64,000 nucleotides of DNA from Paenibacillus eucommiae (GCF_017874215.1 NZ_JAGGLB010000002.1:588166-652165), one strand, 5' to 3'. Positions 44,628 to 53,997 are shown, counted from the first letter of the stretch. Notes: a model not told the origin generated them from the letters alone. Numbers and translations: made by a program.

Positions 44628-45971
44628 ATGTCATATGATCCTGTTCTTTATAGCCGCATGCTGACGGAGCTGACGCTCGGCTTTCACATTATTTTTGCCA
44701 CAATTGGAGTCGGTGTGCCTGTTATGGTCGCCTTGGCCGAATGGACAGGCATCAAGCGGAATGATCCTTACTACTTGCTGCTCGCCCGCCGGTGGACCCG
44801 AGGCTTCGTCATCACGGTTGCCGTCGGCGTGGTGACGGGGACCGCGATCGGTCTGCAGCTGAGCCTGCTGTGGCCAAGCTTTATGCGAATCGCCGGTCAG
44901 GCTATTGCGCTTCCGCTGTTCCTGGAAACCTTCGCATTCTTTTTTGAAGCCATTTTTCTTGGCATCTACTTATACACATGGGACCGCTTCAAAAAAAAGT
45001 GGACACATTTTCTGCTGCTAATCCCCGTCGTGCTTGGCTCTTCAGCCTCGGCCTTTTTTATCACAACGGTTAACGCGTTTATGAACACCCCGCAGGGCTT
45101 TAAGCTGCAGGATGGTGTCATTACCGATTTGCAGCCGATTGCTGCGATGTTCAATCCGGCTACGCCTACCAAGGTTGCACATGTGCTGGTTTCGGCTTAT
45201 ATGACATGCGCTTTTATTTTGGCTGCCATCGCTGCTGCCTCTTTGCTGAAAAACCGGGTTCAGCTTTATCACCGCAAAGCACTTAAGCTGACCATGACGG
45301 CTGCGCTCGTTTTTTCGGTCACGACCATTTTGGTCGGTGACTTATCCGGCAAATTCCTCGCCAAATATCAGCCAGAGAAGCTGGCCGCCGCGGAATGGCA
45401 TTTCGAAACAGCAGGCAAAGCACCACTTGTGATTGGAGGCATACTGACTGCAGACAACGAGATTAAGTACGGCTTAAAAATTCCCTTTGCACTAAGCATA
45501 TTGGCTCACGCTAACCCTAACGCCGAGGTTCAGGGATTAAATGAAACTCCAATAGATGAACGCCCGCCTCTGCTGGTTCATTATATTTTCGATTTGATGG
45601 TCACAATTGGCATTTTGCTTCCACTTCTGTCATTGCTTTATTTCTGGATGGCACGCAAATATCAAAACCGTCATTATCCAAGATGGATAGTAAGATTGAT
45701 TGTCTGGTCGGGTCCCCTTGCTGTGCTTGGCATTGAGAGCGGCTGGGTTTATGCGGAGGTAGGCAGGCAGCCATGGATTCTTAGAGGCTATATGAAAACT
45801 GCCGAGGGCGCTACTACTTCCACCCATGTAGATCTCATGCTAGTGTTGTTTTGCCTCCTTTATTTAGTGATTGGGCTGACTGTTATTAAGGTTCTTGGTA
45901 AAATTTTCAGAGGCAATGACCTTCAGGAGGAACTGCTGGCAAAAGGAATAGAAGGAGGAAAAGCGAAATGA
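44628..45971 (+). CDS. cydA: Cytochrome bd ubiquinol/menaquinol oxidase subunit I
   Basis: Catalytic membrane subunit of the quinol oxidase that reduces oxygen to water with high affinity, 447 residues. The heme ligand histidine near the N-terminus lies in TLGFHIIFATIG (about residue 20). Other family motifs are GTAIGLQLSLLWPSF, AHVLVSAYMTCAF and GWVYAEVGRQPW. The loop after the quinol site is short, as in Bacillus-type enzymes. AAAGGGGCG precedes the ATG. The stop overlaps the cydB start by ATGA (45968-45971). Confidence 0.96.
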   Translation: MSYDPVLYSRMLTELTLGFHIIFATIGVGVPVMVALAEWTGIKRNDPYYLLLARRWTRGFVITVAVGVVTGTAIGLQLSLLWPSFMRIAGQAIALPLFLETFAFFFEAIFLGIYLYTWDRFKKKWTHFLLLIPVVLGSSASAFFITTVNAFMNTPQGFKLQDGVITDLQPIAAMFNPATPTKVAHVLVSAYMTCAFILAAIAAASLLKNRVQLYHRKALKLTMTAALVFSVTTILVGDLSGKFLAKYQPEKLAAAEWHFETAGKAPLVIGGILTADNEIKYGLKIPFALSILAHANPNAEVQGLNETPIDERPPLLVHYIFDLMVTIGILLPLLSLLYFWMARKYQNRHYPRWIVRLIVWSGPLAVLGIESGWVYAEVGRQPWILRGYMKTAEGATTSTHVDLMLVLFCLLYLVIGLTVIKVLGKIFRGNDLQEELLAKGIEGGKAK

Positions 45972-46996
45972 GCTATGAACTCATTGGAATCACAGTGCTC
46001 TGGATTTTCCTTTATGGCTATTTAATTGTAGCTTCCATTGATTTTGGAGCCGGTTTTTTCAGCTATTACTCCCACGCCACAGGCAAACGGCATCTTATCC
46101 AAAATATGATCGACCGGTATCTCAATCCTGTATGGGAAGTGACGAATGTATTTCTTGTCTTTTTCTTTGTGGGGATCATTGGTTTCTTTCCGGATACGGC
46201 GTATTATTATGGAACTGCTCTCCTGGTCCCTGGCAGTATTGCGATTATTCTGCTTGCCATCCGCGGCTCCTACTATGCATTCGGCACTTATGGGGAAAAA
46301 CAAAACCGAATCTATACGTTCCTGTATGGTGCCAGCGGCCTCCTGATTCCTGCTTCTCTATCTACGGTTTTAACGATTTCTGAAGGCGGCTTTGTCATTG
46401 AGAAGGAAGGTAAAGTGGTTTTCCTCTTCCGGGAGCTTTTCACCAGTCCCTATTCTTGGGCAGTCGTTCTGCTGGCTCTGGTCAGTGTGCTGTACATCTC
46501 GGCCATGTTCCTTACTTATTATGCTGCTAAAGCCCAGGACCATGGTGCGCTTAACGTTGTTAGAAGCTACGCATTAGGCTGGAGCCCGCCTACGATCCTG
46601 TGCAGCTTGTTAGTATTCTTCGCGATAAGAAACCACAATCCCCAGCACTACCAAGCGATGCTTGATTTATCCTGGATGTTCGTCGTTTCCTTCCTTTGCT
46701 TCCTGGCAGCCTTTTACCTTGTGTGGAAGCGCACGGGATATGGCTGGGCTTTCATCTTCGTGATGCTGCAGTTTGCTTTCGCCTTTTTCGGATATGGAGC
46801 CTCACACCTGCCTTACATCCTTTACCCCTACATCACCTTATATCAAAATTTCACCAGCGAAGCCATGGCTTTATCATTGATCATTGCCTTTATTGCCGGC
46901 TTGTGCTTGCTTATTCCGTCGCTTGCCCTGATCATGCGGTTGTTCCTGTTTAATACCAGTTATGTGCAAGGACATGCCCCCAAGAAAAAAGGATGA
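45968..46996 (+). CDS. cydB: Cytochrome bd oxidase subunit II
   Basis: Partner membrane subunit, 342 residues, with about eight helices. Family features are the N-terminal YLIVASIDFGAG, NPVWEVTNVFLVFF (the NPxWE motif) and the C-terminal LLIPSLALIMRLFLF. It is translationally coupled to cydA and followed 9 bases later by a CydS-like gene. No cydCD assembly-transporter genes are in the window. Confidence 0.96.
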   Translation: MSYELIGITVLWIFLYGYLIVASIDFGAGFFSYYSHATGKRHLIQNMIDRYLNPVWEVTNVFLVFFFVGIIGFFPDTAYYYGTALLVPGSIAIILLAIRGSYYAFGTYGEKQNRIYTFLYGASGLLIPASLSTVLTISEGGFVIEKEGKVVFLFRELFTSPYSWAVVLLALVSVLYISAMFLTYYAAKAQDHGALNVVRSYALGWSPPTILCSLLVFFAIRNHNPQHYQAMLDLSWMFVVSFLCFLAAFYLVWKRTGYGWAFIFVMLQFAFAFFGYGASHLPYILYPYITLYQNFTSEAMALSLIIAFIAGLCLLIPSLALIMRLFLFNTSYVQGHAPKKKG

Positions 46997-47005
46997 TGCT
47001 GAAAA

Positions 47006-47134
47006 ATGGAAAAAATGGATTTCTATTTGCTCATGGTTGCGCCGCCCTTACTCGTTGTTCTATCCATACTGTTCCTCTTTATTTGGTTTACAAAAAGCAG
47101 TACAGACAATAACGAAAATCCCCCGTCAGGCTGA
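47006..47134 (+). CDS. cydS: CydS-like small subunit of cytochrome bd oxidase
   Basis: A 42-codon gene, too short for most gene callers, 9 bases after cydB. It encodes one membrane helix: MDFYLLMVAPPLLVVLSIL is followed by a tryptophan (FIWF) and a polar tail. The layout M-x-F-x-x-M-x-AP-x-x-VV-x-LS with a later FW pair follows the small CydS subunit described in Bacillales bd oxidases. AAAAGGA lies 12 bases upstream of the ATG; a second in-frame ATG is at 47015. Assignment is by pattern and position. Confidence 0.75.
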   Translation: MEKMDFYLLMVAPPLLVVLSILFLFIWFTKSSTDNNENPPSG

Positions 47135-47213
47135 TGAGGTAAGGATCAATTAAGAAGATCACTTCATCTGCCTGAGCGAGGGTTGACTACAATCTTTTTT
47201 ATGATAATTTCAA

Positions 47214-48299
47214 CTATTCGTTCATGTAAACTGCCTTGCCGGTTCTGGACGATTCATAAATAGCTTCCAGAATTTCCGAAACGACACAAGCTTGCTCAGG
47301 TGTAACCACCGGTTCTGTATCGTTCTCAATCGCTTGAATCCAAAGTCTCATTTCCAGATCCGGAGCACTATCGCTCGCGCCCTCGTAGAAAGCTACACCA
47401 CCGGAATTAAGCTCAACTTCCGTTGTAAACAGACGGCTGTTCTTCTCTCCATTGATACGAAGACCATTCTTCATATCAGCTCCGCCTTCAGTACCGGAAA
47501 GCGTACATTTAGCTTCTTCCACTTCAAGCGTATTCAGAGCCCAGCTGGATTCAAGTATAATCGTTGCACCATTCTCCATAGTGATCATGCCAAATGCCGA
47601 ATCTTCGACAGTGAATTTGGCCGGATCCCAAGGACCCCATGCATTAGCTGCATTCTCACGCTGCGACAGCTTGTGATAGGAAGTGCCTAGAACGACTTTG
47701 GGCTTATAATTATTCATCATCCACAGTGTTAAATCGAGCGCATGTGTGCCAATATCGATAAGGGGTCCCCCGCCTTGCTTGTCTTCATCCAGAAAAACTC
47801 CCCAGGTAGGAACAGCGCGGCGGCGAACCGCGTGGGCTTTAGCATAATAAATTTCACCCAGATCTCCTTGCGAACAAACCTCATGCAAATACTGGCTGTC
47901 AGCACGAAAACGATTGTTATAACCAATGGTCAGCTTCTTGCCTGTGCGTTTAGCCACTTCTACCATGCGGCGTGCATCAGCGGCCGTTTTGGCCATAGGC
48001 TTTTCACACATAACATGCTTCCCGGCTTCTAATGCAGCAATCGTAATTTCGGCGTGTGAATCATTGGGTGTACATACATGAACAATATCGATAGAGCTAT
48101 CATTCAAAACATCTCTGTAGTTTTCATAAACCTTCTTTTCACCTTTTCCGTACTTGTCAGCGGCTTCCTGTGCTTTTTCAACAACAATATCGCAAAAAGC
48201 GACCATTTGTACATTAGTCAGCTTGTCCAGGCTTGGCATATGCTTTCCATTAGCAATTCCACCACAACCGATAATAGCAATTCGAAACGATTTTGACAT
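47214..48299 (-). CDS. Gfo/Idh/MocA-family oxidoreductase
   Basis: NAD(P)-dependent dehydrogenase of 361 residues. The Rossmann motif is IAIIGCGGIANGKH, the cofactor-site motif CEKPMAKT, and the catalytic region DIGTHALDLTLWMM. The start is ATG 48299, because GGAGG lies 7 bases upstream; the frame extends to 48332 without a site. It is divergent from the AraC regulator at 48494, which probably controls it, repeating the arrangement at 17322/18672. Confidence 0.93.
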   Translation of the reverse strand: MSKSFRIAIIGCGGIANGKHMPSLDKLTNVQMVAFCDIVVEKAQEAADKYGKGEKKVYENYRDVLNDSSIDIVHVCTPNDSHAEITIAALEAGKHVMCEKPMAKTAADARRMVEVAKRTGKKLTIGYNNRFRADSQYLHEVCSQGDLGEIYYAKAHAVRRRAVPTWGVFLDEDKQGGGPLIDIGTHALDLTLWMMNNYKPKVVLGTSYHKLSQRENAANAWGPWDPAKFTVEDSAFGMITMENGATIILESSWALNTLEVEEAKCTLSGTEGGADMKNGLRINGEKNSRLFTTEVELNSGGVAFYEGASDSAPDLEMRLWIQAIENDTEPVVTPEQACVVSEILEAIYESSRTGKAVYMNE

Positions 48300-48442
48300 T
48301 AGTATTCCTCCCTGGAGTAGCTGCAGATTCATTTTTTTCGGTATGCATGCGTCAGTCTCTGCAGAAAATATGAAATAATTCCTTTTCTTATACAGTCACA
48401 AACACTACAATAAGTATAGACAAAATATGCTCAAAAAAATAT

Positions 48443-48454
48443 GCCAGATCTGGC
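48443..48454. promoter_or_regulatory. Perfect 12-bp palindrome in the divergent Gfo-Idh/AraC gap
   Basis: GCCAGATCTGGC lies about 40 bases before the AraC start and 145 before the Gfo/Idh start. It is a possible operator for one of the divergent genes; the evidence is only symmetry and place. Confidence 0.35.
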
Positions 48455-48493
48455 GCTACTTATATGCGATTTAGCCATTCGGAGGAAGCAGCT

Positions 48494-49363
48494 ATGGAAT
48501 TCTTTAATGAAAAAATCGATTATGAAAACCCTTTTTTGTCTATAAAAATTTTCCATGCATGGCGTAAGCATGATCATATGACGACATGGCATTATCATAA
48601 GGAATTGGAAATGCTCCTTGTGCTGGAAGGAGAATTAGACGTCTACATCGAGGATGAGCTCCTTCACCTGATGCCTGAAGATGTCGTGTTGATTGGCTCT
48701 TCCGAGCTGCATCGCGACCGTTCCTGGGAGGATAAGGAGCTTAAATATATTGTTTTTCAGTTTGACCTCGAGCACTATTTTGACCAAAATATTATTCCTT
48801 ATTTACGTTATTTTGCTGACCCTGCGTTGTCTTTAAGTAAGCTAAACTACATTCTTCTGGAGAATGCCGCTGCCCGGATAGAGGTTGTCCGCTGCGTAAA
48901 AACGATTTTTGCAGAATGGACCGCAAAGGAAGAGGGCTATGAAATTGCCATCAGCATTCTTATCAAGCAAATCCTGCTGACTCTGCTCCGCAACGATTCC
49001 CGTCATGTGCTAAGCAGCAAGGATCACGCGGACTACATCCGCCTCAAGCCTGTGTTCGAATATATCGAGCAGAACTTGCACACACGGGTTGGCGTCGAGG
49101 AAGCGAGCAAGGCTGTGAATATCAGCTATTACTATTTTGTGAAATATTTCAAAAAAGTACTCGGAATTTCTTTTATGGACTATGTTAATTTCAAAAAAAT
49201 AAAAAAAGCGGAAAAAATCCTACTGACCCAAAACATCAGCGTCGCTGAGGTTGGAGAAGCAGTAGGCATGCCAAATATGGCCCATTTCTATAAAACCTTC
49301 AAAAAATTTAACCACTGCTCCCCCCATGTATTCCGCAAAAAGATGCTTGATTGGGTGCATTAA
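48494..49363 (+). CDS. AraC-family transcriptional regulator with cupin domain
   Basis: One-component regulator of 289 residues. The N-terminal cupin has TTWHYHKELEMLLVLEGELDV (a histidine-rich metal/sugar pocket) and HLMPEDVVLIGSSELHR. The C-terminal AraC domain has NISYYYFVKYFKKVLGISF and MPNMAHFYKTFKKFNHCSPHVF. The start is ATG 48494, with GGAGGAAG 6 bases upstream; the frame opens at 48464. It is divergent from the Gfo/Idh gene at 47214-48299. Confidence 0.92.
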   Translation: MEFFNEKIDYENPFLSIKIFHAWRKHDHMTTWHYHKELEMLLVLEGELDVYIEDELLHLMPEDVVLIGSSELHRDRSWEDKELKYIVFQFDLEHYFDQNIIPYLRYFADPALSLSKLNYILLENAAARIEVVRCVKTIFAEWTAKEEGYEIAISILIKQILLTLLRNDSRHVLSSKDHADYIRLKPVFEYIEQNLHTRVGVEEASKAVNISYYYFVKYFKKVLGISFMDYVNFKKIKKAEKILLTQNISVAEVGEAVGMPNMAHFYKTFKKFNHCSPHVFRKKMLDWVH

Positions 49364-49401
49364 GATGCATTAGGATGCTTCAAGATGCTTCAAGATGCTT
49401 C
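49361..49401. repeat. 11-bp tandem repeat at the end of the AraC gene
   Basis: The unit AAGATGCTTCA, with two degenerate copies at the start, is repeated about four times between the AraC stop codon and the following hairpin. Confidence 0.55.
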
Positions 49402-49433
49402 AAAGAGCGCCAGGACTAATCCTGACGCTCTTT
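49402..49433. terminator. Hairpin between the converging AraC and phoP genes
   Basis: AAAGAGCGCCAGGA pairs with TCCTGACGCTCTTT across a four-base loop. The one mismatch becomes a U-G pair on the minus strand. The T runs are short (three) on both sides. It is well placed to stop both converging transcripts. Confidence 0.65.
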
Positions 49434-49518
49434 GATGTGCAAGCCTATGTAAACCAGTAAATCTAGGCTTATTCAAGGCATATATATATTCTACACTTGA
49501 TGCAACCAGCACACACTT

Positions 49519-50235
49519 CTACTTCTTCAAAACACGCGTGACCAGCTTATAGCCTACACCACGAATGGAATCTATTTGCACGGATTGTTGATTCATTTCC
49601 AGCTTCTTGCGGAGCGAGCTCACGTGGACATCTACCGTCCTCTGTCCGCCGATGTAATCAAAGCCCCAAACGATATTCATCAGATCATCCCTGGTCACTA
49701 CGACACCGGGCCGCTGAACAAGATACAGCAGTACTTCAAATTCCTTAGGCCGCAGCGGAATCGAATCCCCGTTTAAGCTGACTTCGTATTTTTCCGGATA
49801 AATTTGCAGGTCACCAGCGTGTATAACCTTCTCCAAGCTCTTCTGCTTATCCAAAGCGGCCTCGTCTGACTGCGTTCTTCTAAGCACCGCTGATACTCTG
49901 GCCAGAAGCTCCGCTACGCCAAAAGGCTTGGTAATATAATCATCTGCACCATGCTTAAGCCCAAGAACGACCTCTTCCTCTGCATTGCGCGCTGTAAGAA
50001 TAATCACAGGCGTTTTATTCCCTTTTTGCCTGAGCTTACTAAGAATTTCAAACCCGCTCAATCCTGGAAGCATAATATCCAGAATAAGCAAATCATAGGC
50101 CACCTGCAGCGCTTCCTGCAGCCCATCGCCGCCATGATCAATTACTTTCGTATCGTAACCTTCCTGGGACAGGTTGTAGGAGAGCAGTCTGGCCAGCGTG
50201 GGTTCGTCTTCTATAACCAATATTTTTTGTGTCAT
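49519..50235 (-). CDS. phoP: Response regulator, OmpR/PhoB family, PhoP-like
   Basis: Phosphate-starvation-type transcription factor of 238 residues. The receiver domain has ILVIEDEP and the phosphoacceptor aspartate in LLILDIMLPGLSG (about 53), then HGADDYITKPFG. The winged-helix DNA-binding domain has LRPKEFEVLLYL and RTVDVHVSSLRKKL. The PhoP identity rests on overall similarity, the adjacent PAS-HAMP kinase, a PHO box directly upstream (50291-50329), and the nearby citZ-icd-mdh cluster that flanks phoPR in Bacillus. It lies downstream of its kinase gene, the reverse of the usual order. Confidence 0.85.
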   Translation of the reverse strand: MTQKILVIEDEPTLARLLSYNLSQEGYDTKVIDHGGDGLQEALQVAYDLLILDIMLPGLSGFEILSKLRQKGNKTPVIILTARNAEEEVVLGLKHGADDYITKPFGVAELLARVSAVLRRTQSDEAALDKQKSLEKVIHAGDLQIYPEKYEVSLNGDSIPLRPKEFEVLLYLVQRPGVVVTRDDLMNIVWGFDYIGGQRTVDVHVSSLRKKLEMNQQSVQIDSIRGVGYKLVTRVLKK

Positions 50236-50290
50236 GAGATCCCCCGATTAAACAGAATAATAGATATACAGTATTAGGATACCACCGAAT

Positions 50291-50329
50291 TGTAAAGAGA
50301 ATGTAAAGATTTTGTTTTTATTTTGTAAA
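50291..50329 (-). promoter_or_regulatory. PHO box upstream of phoP
   Basis: On the minus strand four TTTACA-like hexamers repeat with an exact 11-base period: TTTACA (50329-50324), AAAACA (50318-50313), TTTACA (50307-50302) and TTTACA (50296-50291). This matches the PhoP consensus TT(A/C/T)ACA with about 5-base spacers. It sits in the 115-bp gap between the kinase gene and phoP, so phoP probably has its own, autoregulated promoter. Confidence 0.75.
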
Positions 50330-50350
50330 TAGTTCAGGATTACGTGTCAA

Positions 50351-52144
50351 TTAGTGAATAACAGGCAAATCAATTGTAAATTTTGTGCCAATGCCAACTT
50401 CACTCTCCACACGGATGGTCCCTTTATGCAACTCAACTAAATGCTTTACAATAGATAACCCTAGCCCTGTCCCGCCAGAGCTCCGCGAGCGTGCTTTATC
50501 CACCCTGTAGAAGCGTTCAAAAACGCGTGGCAAATCCTTCTTCGGTATCCCCATACCGGTATCGGACACGATGATTTTGAGCCGCTCATAGTCTCCATCC
50601 GGATTGATTGCGAAGGGCTCGATCCGAACCCTGACCTTACCGCTTTCCTGCGTATAATTAATCCCGTTCGAAAGTAAATTGATAAAAATTTGCCGTAACC
50701 GATCCTCATCGGCCTCCAGGTAAATATCGGACTCCACTTCCATGATAAGTTCTATGTTTTTCTTTTCTGCCTCTTTGCTCATCATATGCAGCGACTTCTC
50801 AACAAACTCAGCCATATGAACCGGAGAGAAATGCAGCGGAATCCGCTTCGATTCCATCTTCGAAAGCTCCAGTATGTCTCCTATCAGGCGGTTTAGCCGC
50901 TCACTCTCATCAAAAATAATTTGCAAAAATGACTTCGCCGTCGCCTTATCATCAAGCGCTCCAGCCAGCAGCGTTTCAGCAAAGCCCTTCACCGCAGCAA
51001 TCGGCGTCTTCAGCTCATGTGAAACATTCGCAACGAACTCGCTGCGCATACGCTCCAGCCTGCGGACCGCCGTAATATCATGCAGCACAATAAGCACGCC
51101 CGACCATTCCTCGCCTTCCTGCGAGATGGGGCTCAGGTTAATCTCCAGAATCCGCTCAGCCGGATAATAGAAAATCATTTCATCGCGGATATGCTCCCGT
51201 GAATCAATACATTCCTTAATCAGCTGGGTAAACTCATACTGCTGCTTCGCTTCATCATATTTTTTGCCCAGCAATTCATCAGAGGAGAAACCGATAATCT
51301 CTTCAGCTGAAGGATTCAGCAGTACAATCTGTTCGTCCCGGTCAATCATGAGCACGCCGCTCACCATATTTTCAAGAACACCTTTCAATCTGCCTTCATT
51401 CTCCAAAATCCGGTTCATCTGCAGCTGCAGGCTGTCAGCCATCAGATTAATCGCGGCTCCAAGCTGCCCGACCTCATCCTTGTCCCGGTTATGCACCCTA
51501 GCCTTATAGTTCATATTCGTAATCTGCTTGGCTACTCTTGTTATTTTCTCAATCGGGCGTGTGATGCCTCTGGCAATCCGATAGCTTACATAGCCGGCAA
51601 TAATAAACAGAACAGCCAGTCCAATGATCAGGAAAAACCACAGCTTACTAACAGCTGCATCCACCTGCTCCAGACTGATTGCCATGCGCAAATATCCCGT
51701 GATAACGTCTCCGTCCTTCACCGGAATTGCCGCATACAGCATATTCTCTTTGAGCGTGCCACTGTAGCGGGTAACAAACCCTCTGCCTTCCTGCTTCGCT
51801 TCTTGAATTTCTGGACGACTTAAATGGTTATCCATTTGTTCGGCGCTTTGATCGGAATCTCCAAGCACCTTGCCGTCAGCGCGAATGAAAGTAAGTCGTG
51901 CATCCGTGTACTGTTTGATTTTTTGGGCTTGAGCATTGTAGTAGTCTATAAGGAGAGCTTCGCTTTCTTCACGCTTCCAATCACCTGTAGCCTCAATCAC
52001 CTTAAGCTCGCGCTCCATATTATCCTTAATGACATCAATATGTGAATCCTCCAGCAGCTTGGCCATGAAAACACCTGATGTCAGCATCGAGCAGCCGATA
52101 AGCAGCATCAGAATCAGGGTTAGCTTTACACGGAATTTGTTCAT
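50351..52144 (-). CDS. phoR: Sensor histidine kinase, PhoR-like
   Basis: Membrane kinase of 597 residues. A helix at about 7-29, an extracellular PDC-like domain, and a second helix near 165-190 are followed by HAMP (RGITRPIEKITRVAKQ) and a PAS domain (NPSAEEIIGFSSDELLG). HisKA has the phosphorylated histidine in FVANVSHELKTPI. The ATPase domain has N box (NLLSNGINYT), G1 (DTGMGIPK) and G2 (GGTGLGLSIV). This domain order is that of PhoR and also of WalK; the PHO box and neighbours favour PhoR. The stop lies 115 bases before phoP. Confidence 0.85.
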   Translation of the reverse strand: MNKFRVKLTLILMLLIGCSMLTSGVFMAKLLEDSHIDVIKDNMERELKVIEATGDWKREESEALLIDYYNAQAQKIKQYTDARLTFIRADGKVLGDSDQSAEQMDNHLSRPEIQEAKQEGRGFVTRYSGTLKENMLYAAIPVKDGDVITGYLRMAISLEQVDAAVSKLWFFLIIGLAVLFIIAGYVSYRIARGITRPIEKITRVAKQITNMNYKARVHNRDKDEVGQLGAAINLMADSLQLQMNRILENEGRLKGVLENMVSGVLMIDRDEQIVLLNPSAEEIIGFSSDELLGKKYDEAKQQYEFTQLIKECIDSREHIRDEMIFYYPAERILEINLSPISQEGEEWSGVLIVLHDITAVRRLERMRSEFVANVSHELKTPIAAVKGFAETLLAGALDDKATAKSFLQIIFDESERLNRLIGDILELSKMESKRIPLHFSPVHMAEFVEKSLHMMSKEAEKKNIELIMEVESDIYLEADEDRLRQIFINLLSNGINYTQESGKVRVRIEPFAINPDGDYERLKIIVSDTGMGIPKKDLPRVFERFYRVDKARSRSSGGTGLGLSIVKHLVELHKGTIRVESEVGIGTKFTIDLPVIH

Positions 52145-52250
52145 TCACATTCCTCCATCCATCCACGTTGGTTGGTACAATTGCCTTTCGCCGTCCTAAA
52201 AATAGTAAAAATAGCTCCTCCACCATAAGACCTGGGAACTTAAACATTCA

Positions 52251-52280
52251 AAAAGGGTTACTCCATATAGTAACCCTTTC
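52251..52280. terminator. Terminator after the fumarase gene
   Basis: AAAGGGTTACT pairs perfectly with AGTAACCCTTT across a six-base loop. On the minus strand the stem is followed by TTTTT. It lies 41 bases beyond the fumarase stop and separates that gene from phoR. Confidence 0.8.
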
Positions 52281-52320
52281 TTTTGAACAGAAGCCAGTTA
52301 TTTTTTTGTAAAGCTTAAGC

Positions 52321-53862
52321 TTACTTAAATACGGGTTCCTTCAGCTCGGTAAGCTTTTGCAGAGAATCCTTCTCTACCTCAGCATGCAGGCTGTTGCCAT
52401 GAGCATCCATCGTAACAATCGCCGCGAAGCCCTCCGTTTGCAAATGCCACATCGCTTCCGGCACACCGAATTCGATAAAATCAACGCCATCTACCTTCTT
52501 GAAGCATTTAGCATAATATTGCGCAGCCCCGCCGATGGCATTCAGGTACACTCCACCATGCTCTTGGAGCGCCTTCAAGGTTTTCGCGCCCATTCCACCC
52601 TTGCCAATTACAGCGCGAATGCCGAATTTTTTAATAATATCGCCTTGATACGGCTCCTCGCGAATGCTCGTCGTTGGTCCGGCAGCTTTAACATGCCACT
52701 CCCCGTTCTCATCCTTGCTCATTACCGGTCCGCAGTGATACAACGCAGCACCGTTCAAATCTACCGGAGTATCGTGATCCATCAAATATTTATGCAGGGC
52801 ATCCCGGCCAGTGTGCATCATCCCATTAATAACAACAATGTCACCAACCCGCAGGCTGCGGATTTGCTCCTCTGAAATTGGCGTATTCAGAATAATCTCA
52901 CGCCGCTCCGCCTGATCTGCCGCCCCCTCAGCTGCTTCTTCCTCCAGCTCCATCGGTACGGCCGTCCCTGTTTCATAGACCCAGCTTTGAATCTTTCCTT
53001 CAACCGCATCAAGAACAACCCCCTGCCGGCGATAAGCCCAGCAGTTGTAGGCAACAGAGACAAAGAAGCTTGCAGGCAAACGATTGGCAACTCCAACCTT
53101 ACAGCCTAACAAAGTCACCTGGCCACCAAAGCCCATAGTTCCAATTCCCAGTGTGTTGGCATGTGCCATCACATATTCCTCAAGCTTGCGCAGCTCATCG
53201 ATAGGATTCACGTCATCTACATGACGGAACAGTTGGTGCTTCGCCAGCTCATATCCACTGGTGCGGTCACCACCAATACCTACGCCAATGAAGCCAGCGC
53301 TGCAGCCTTGACCTTGCGCTTGATAGATCGCATGCATGATGCATTTGCGGATACCATCCAGATCTCTTCCAGCTTTACCAATTCCCTCAAGTTCAGCCGG
53401 CAGGCTGTATTGAATATTTTTGTTCTCACAGCCGCCACCCTTGAGAATCAGCTTTACCTCAATATCGTCCCGTTCCCATTGTTCAAAATGAATAACTGGC
53501 GTCCCTGGCCCCAAATTATCTCCTGTGTTCGCCCCAGTCAAGGAATCTACCGAATTCGTCCGCAGCTTGCTATCTTTAGTAGCTTGGGCAACGGCTTCGC
53601 GAATTTGCTTTTTCATAATGATTTGGTTTGCCCCGACAGGACAGTGTATAATAAATGTAGGCATACCGGTATCCTGACAAATCGGAGATACGTTCGTTTC
53701 TGCCATATGAATATTATTAGCAATCGTCGACAGTGATAGGGCTGATCTCGTTCCCTGATCCTCCAGCTCCTTGGCCGCCTGTATCGTACGTCTAACATCA
53801 GCAGGTAAATTAGTGGACGTTTCCACGATTAGATCATAGACACTTTTTTGAAAATGCTGCAT
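52321..53862 (-). CDS. fumA: Fumarate hydratase, class I (iron-sulfur type)
   Basis: TCA-cycle enzyme converting fumarate and malate, 513 residues, the length of single-chain class I enzymes with both alpha and beta parts. Cluster-binding and family motifs are SPICQDTGMPTF (C62), LKGGGCENKN, GIGGDRTSGYELAK and, in the beta part, GPTTSIREEPY with GKGGM. It depends on an oxygen-sensitive 4Fe-4S cluster. B. subtilis uses the cluster-free class II enzyme, so this type is a small metabolic difference. It is monocistronic, with its own terminator. Confidence 0.93.
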   Translation of the reverse strand: MQHFQKSVYDLIVETSTNLPADVRRTIQAAKELEDQGTRSALSLSTIANNIHMAETNVSPICQDTGMPTFIIHCPVGANQIIMKKQIREAVAQATKDSKLRTNSVDSLTGANTGDNLGPGTPVIHFEQWERDDIEVKLILKGGGCENKNIQYSLPAELEGIGKAGRDLDGIRKCIMHAIYQAQGQGCSAGFIGVGIGGDRTSGYELAKHQLFRHVDDVNPIDELRKLEEYVMAHANTLGIGTMGFGGQVTLLGCKVGVANRLPASFFVSVAYNCWAYRRQGVVLDAVEGKIQSWVYETGTAVPMELEEEAAEGAADQAERREIILNTPISEEQIRSLRVGDIVVINGMMHTGRDALHKYLMDHDTPVDLNGAALYHCGPVMSKDENGEWHVKAAGPTTSIREEPYQGDIIKKFGIRAVIGKGGMGAKTLKALQEHGGVYLNAIGGAAQYYAKCFKKVDGVDFIEFGVPEAMWHLQTEGFAAIVTMDAHGNSLHAEVEKDSLQKLTELKEPVFK

Positions 53863-53997
53863 AAAAATAAAAGCCCCTCTCTGTTCATCACATTCAATTC
53901 ATTACATAAATAAAAATAATCACATAGCACCATTATAACATATGCGTCTTGAACATCGAACATCAAACTTACTACAGAAATAAGGAGTTACAATCAC

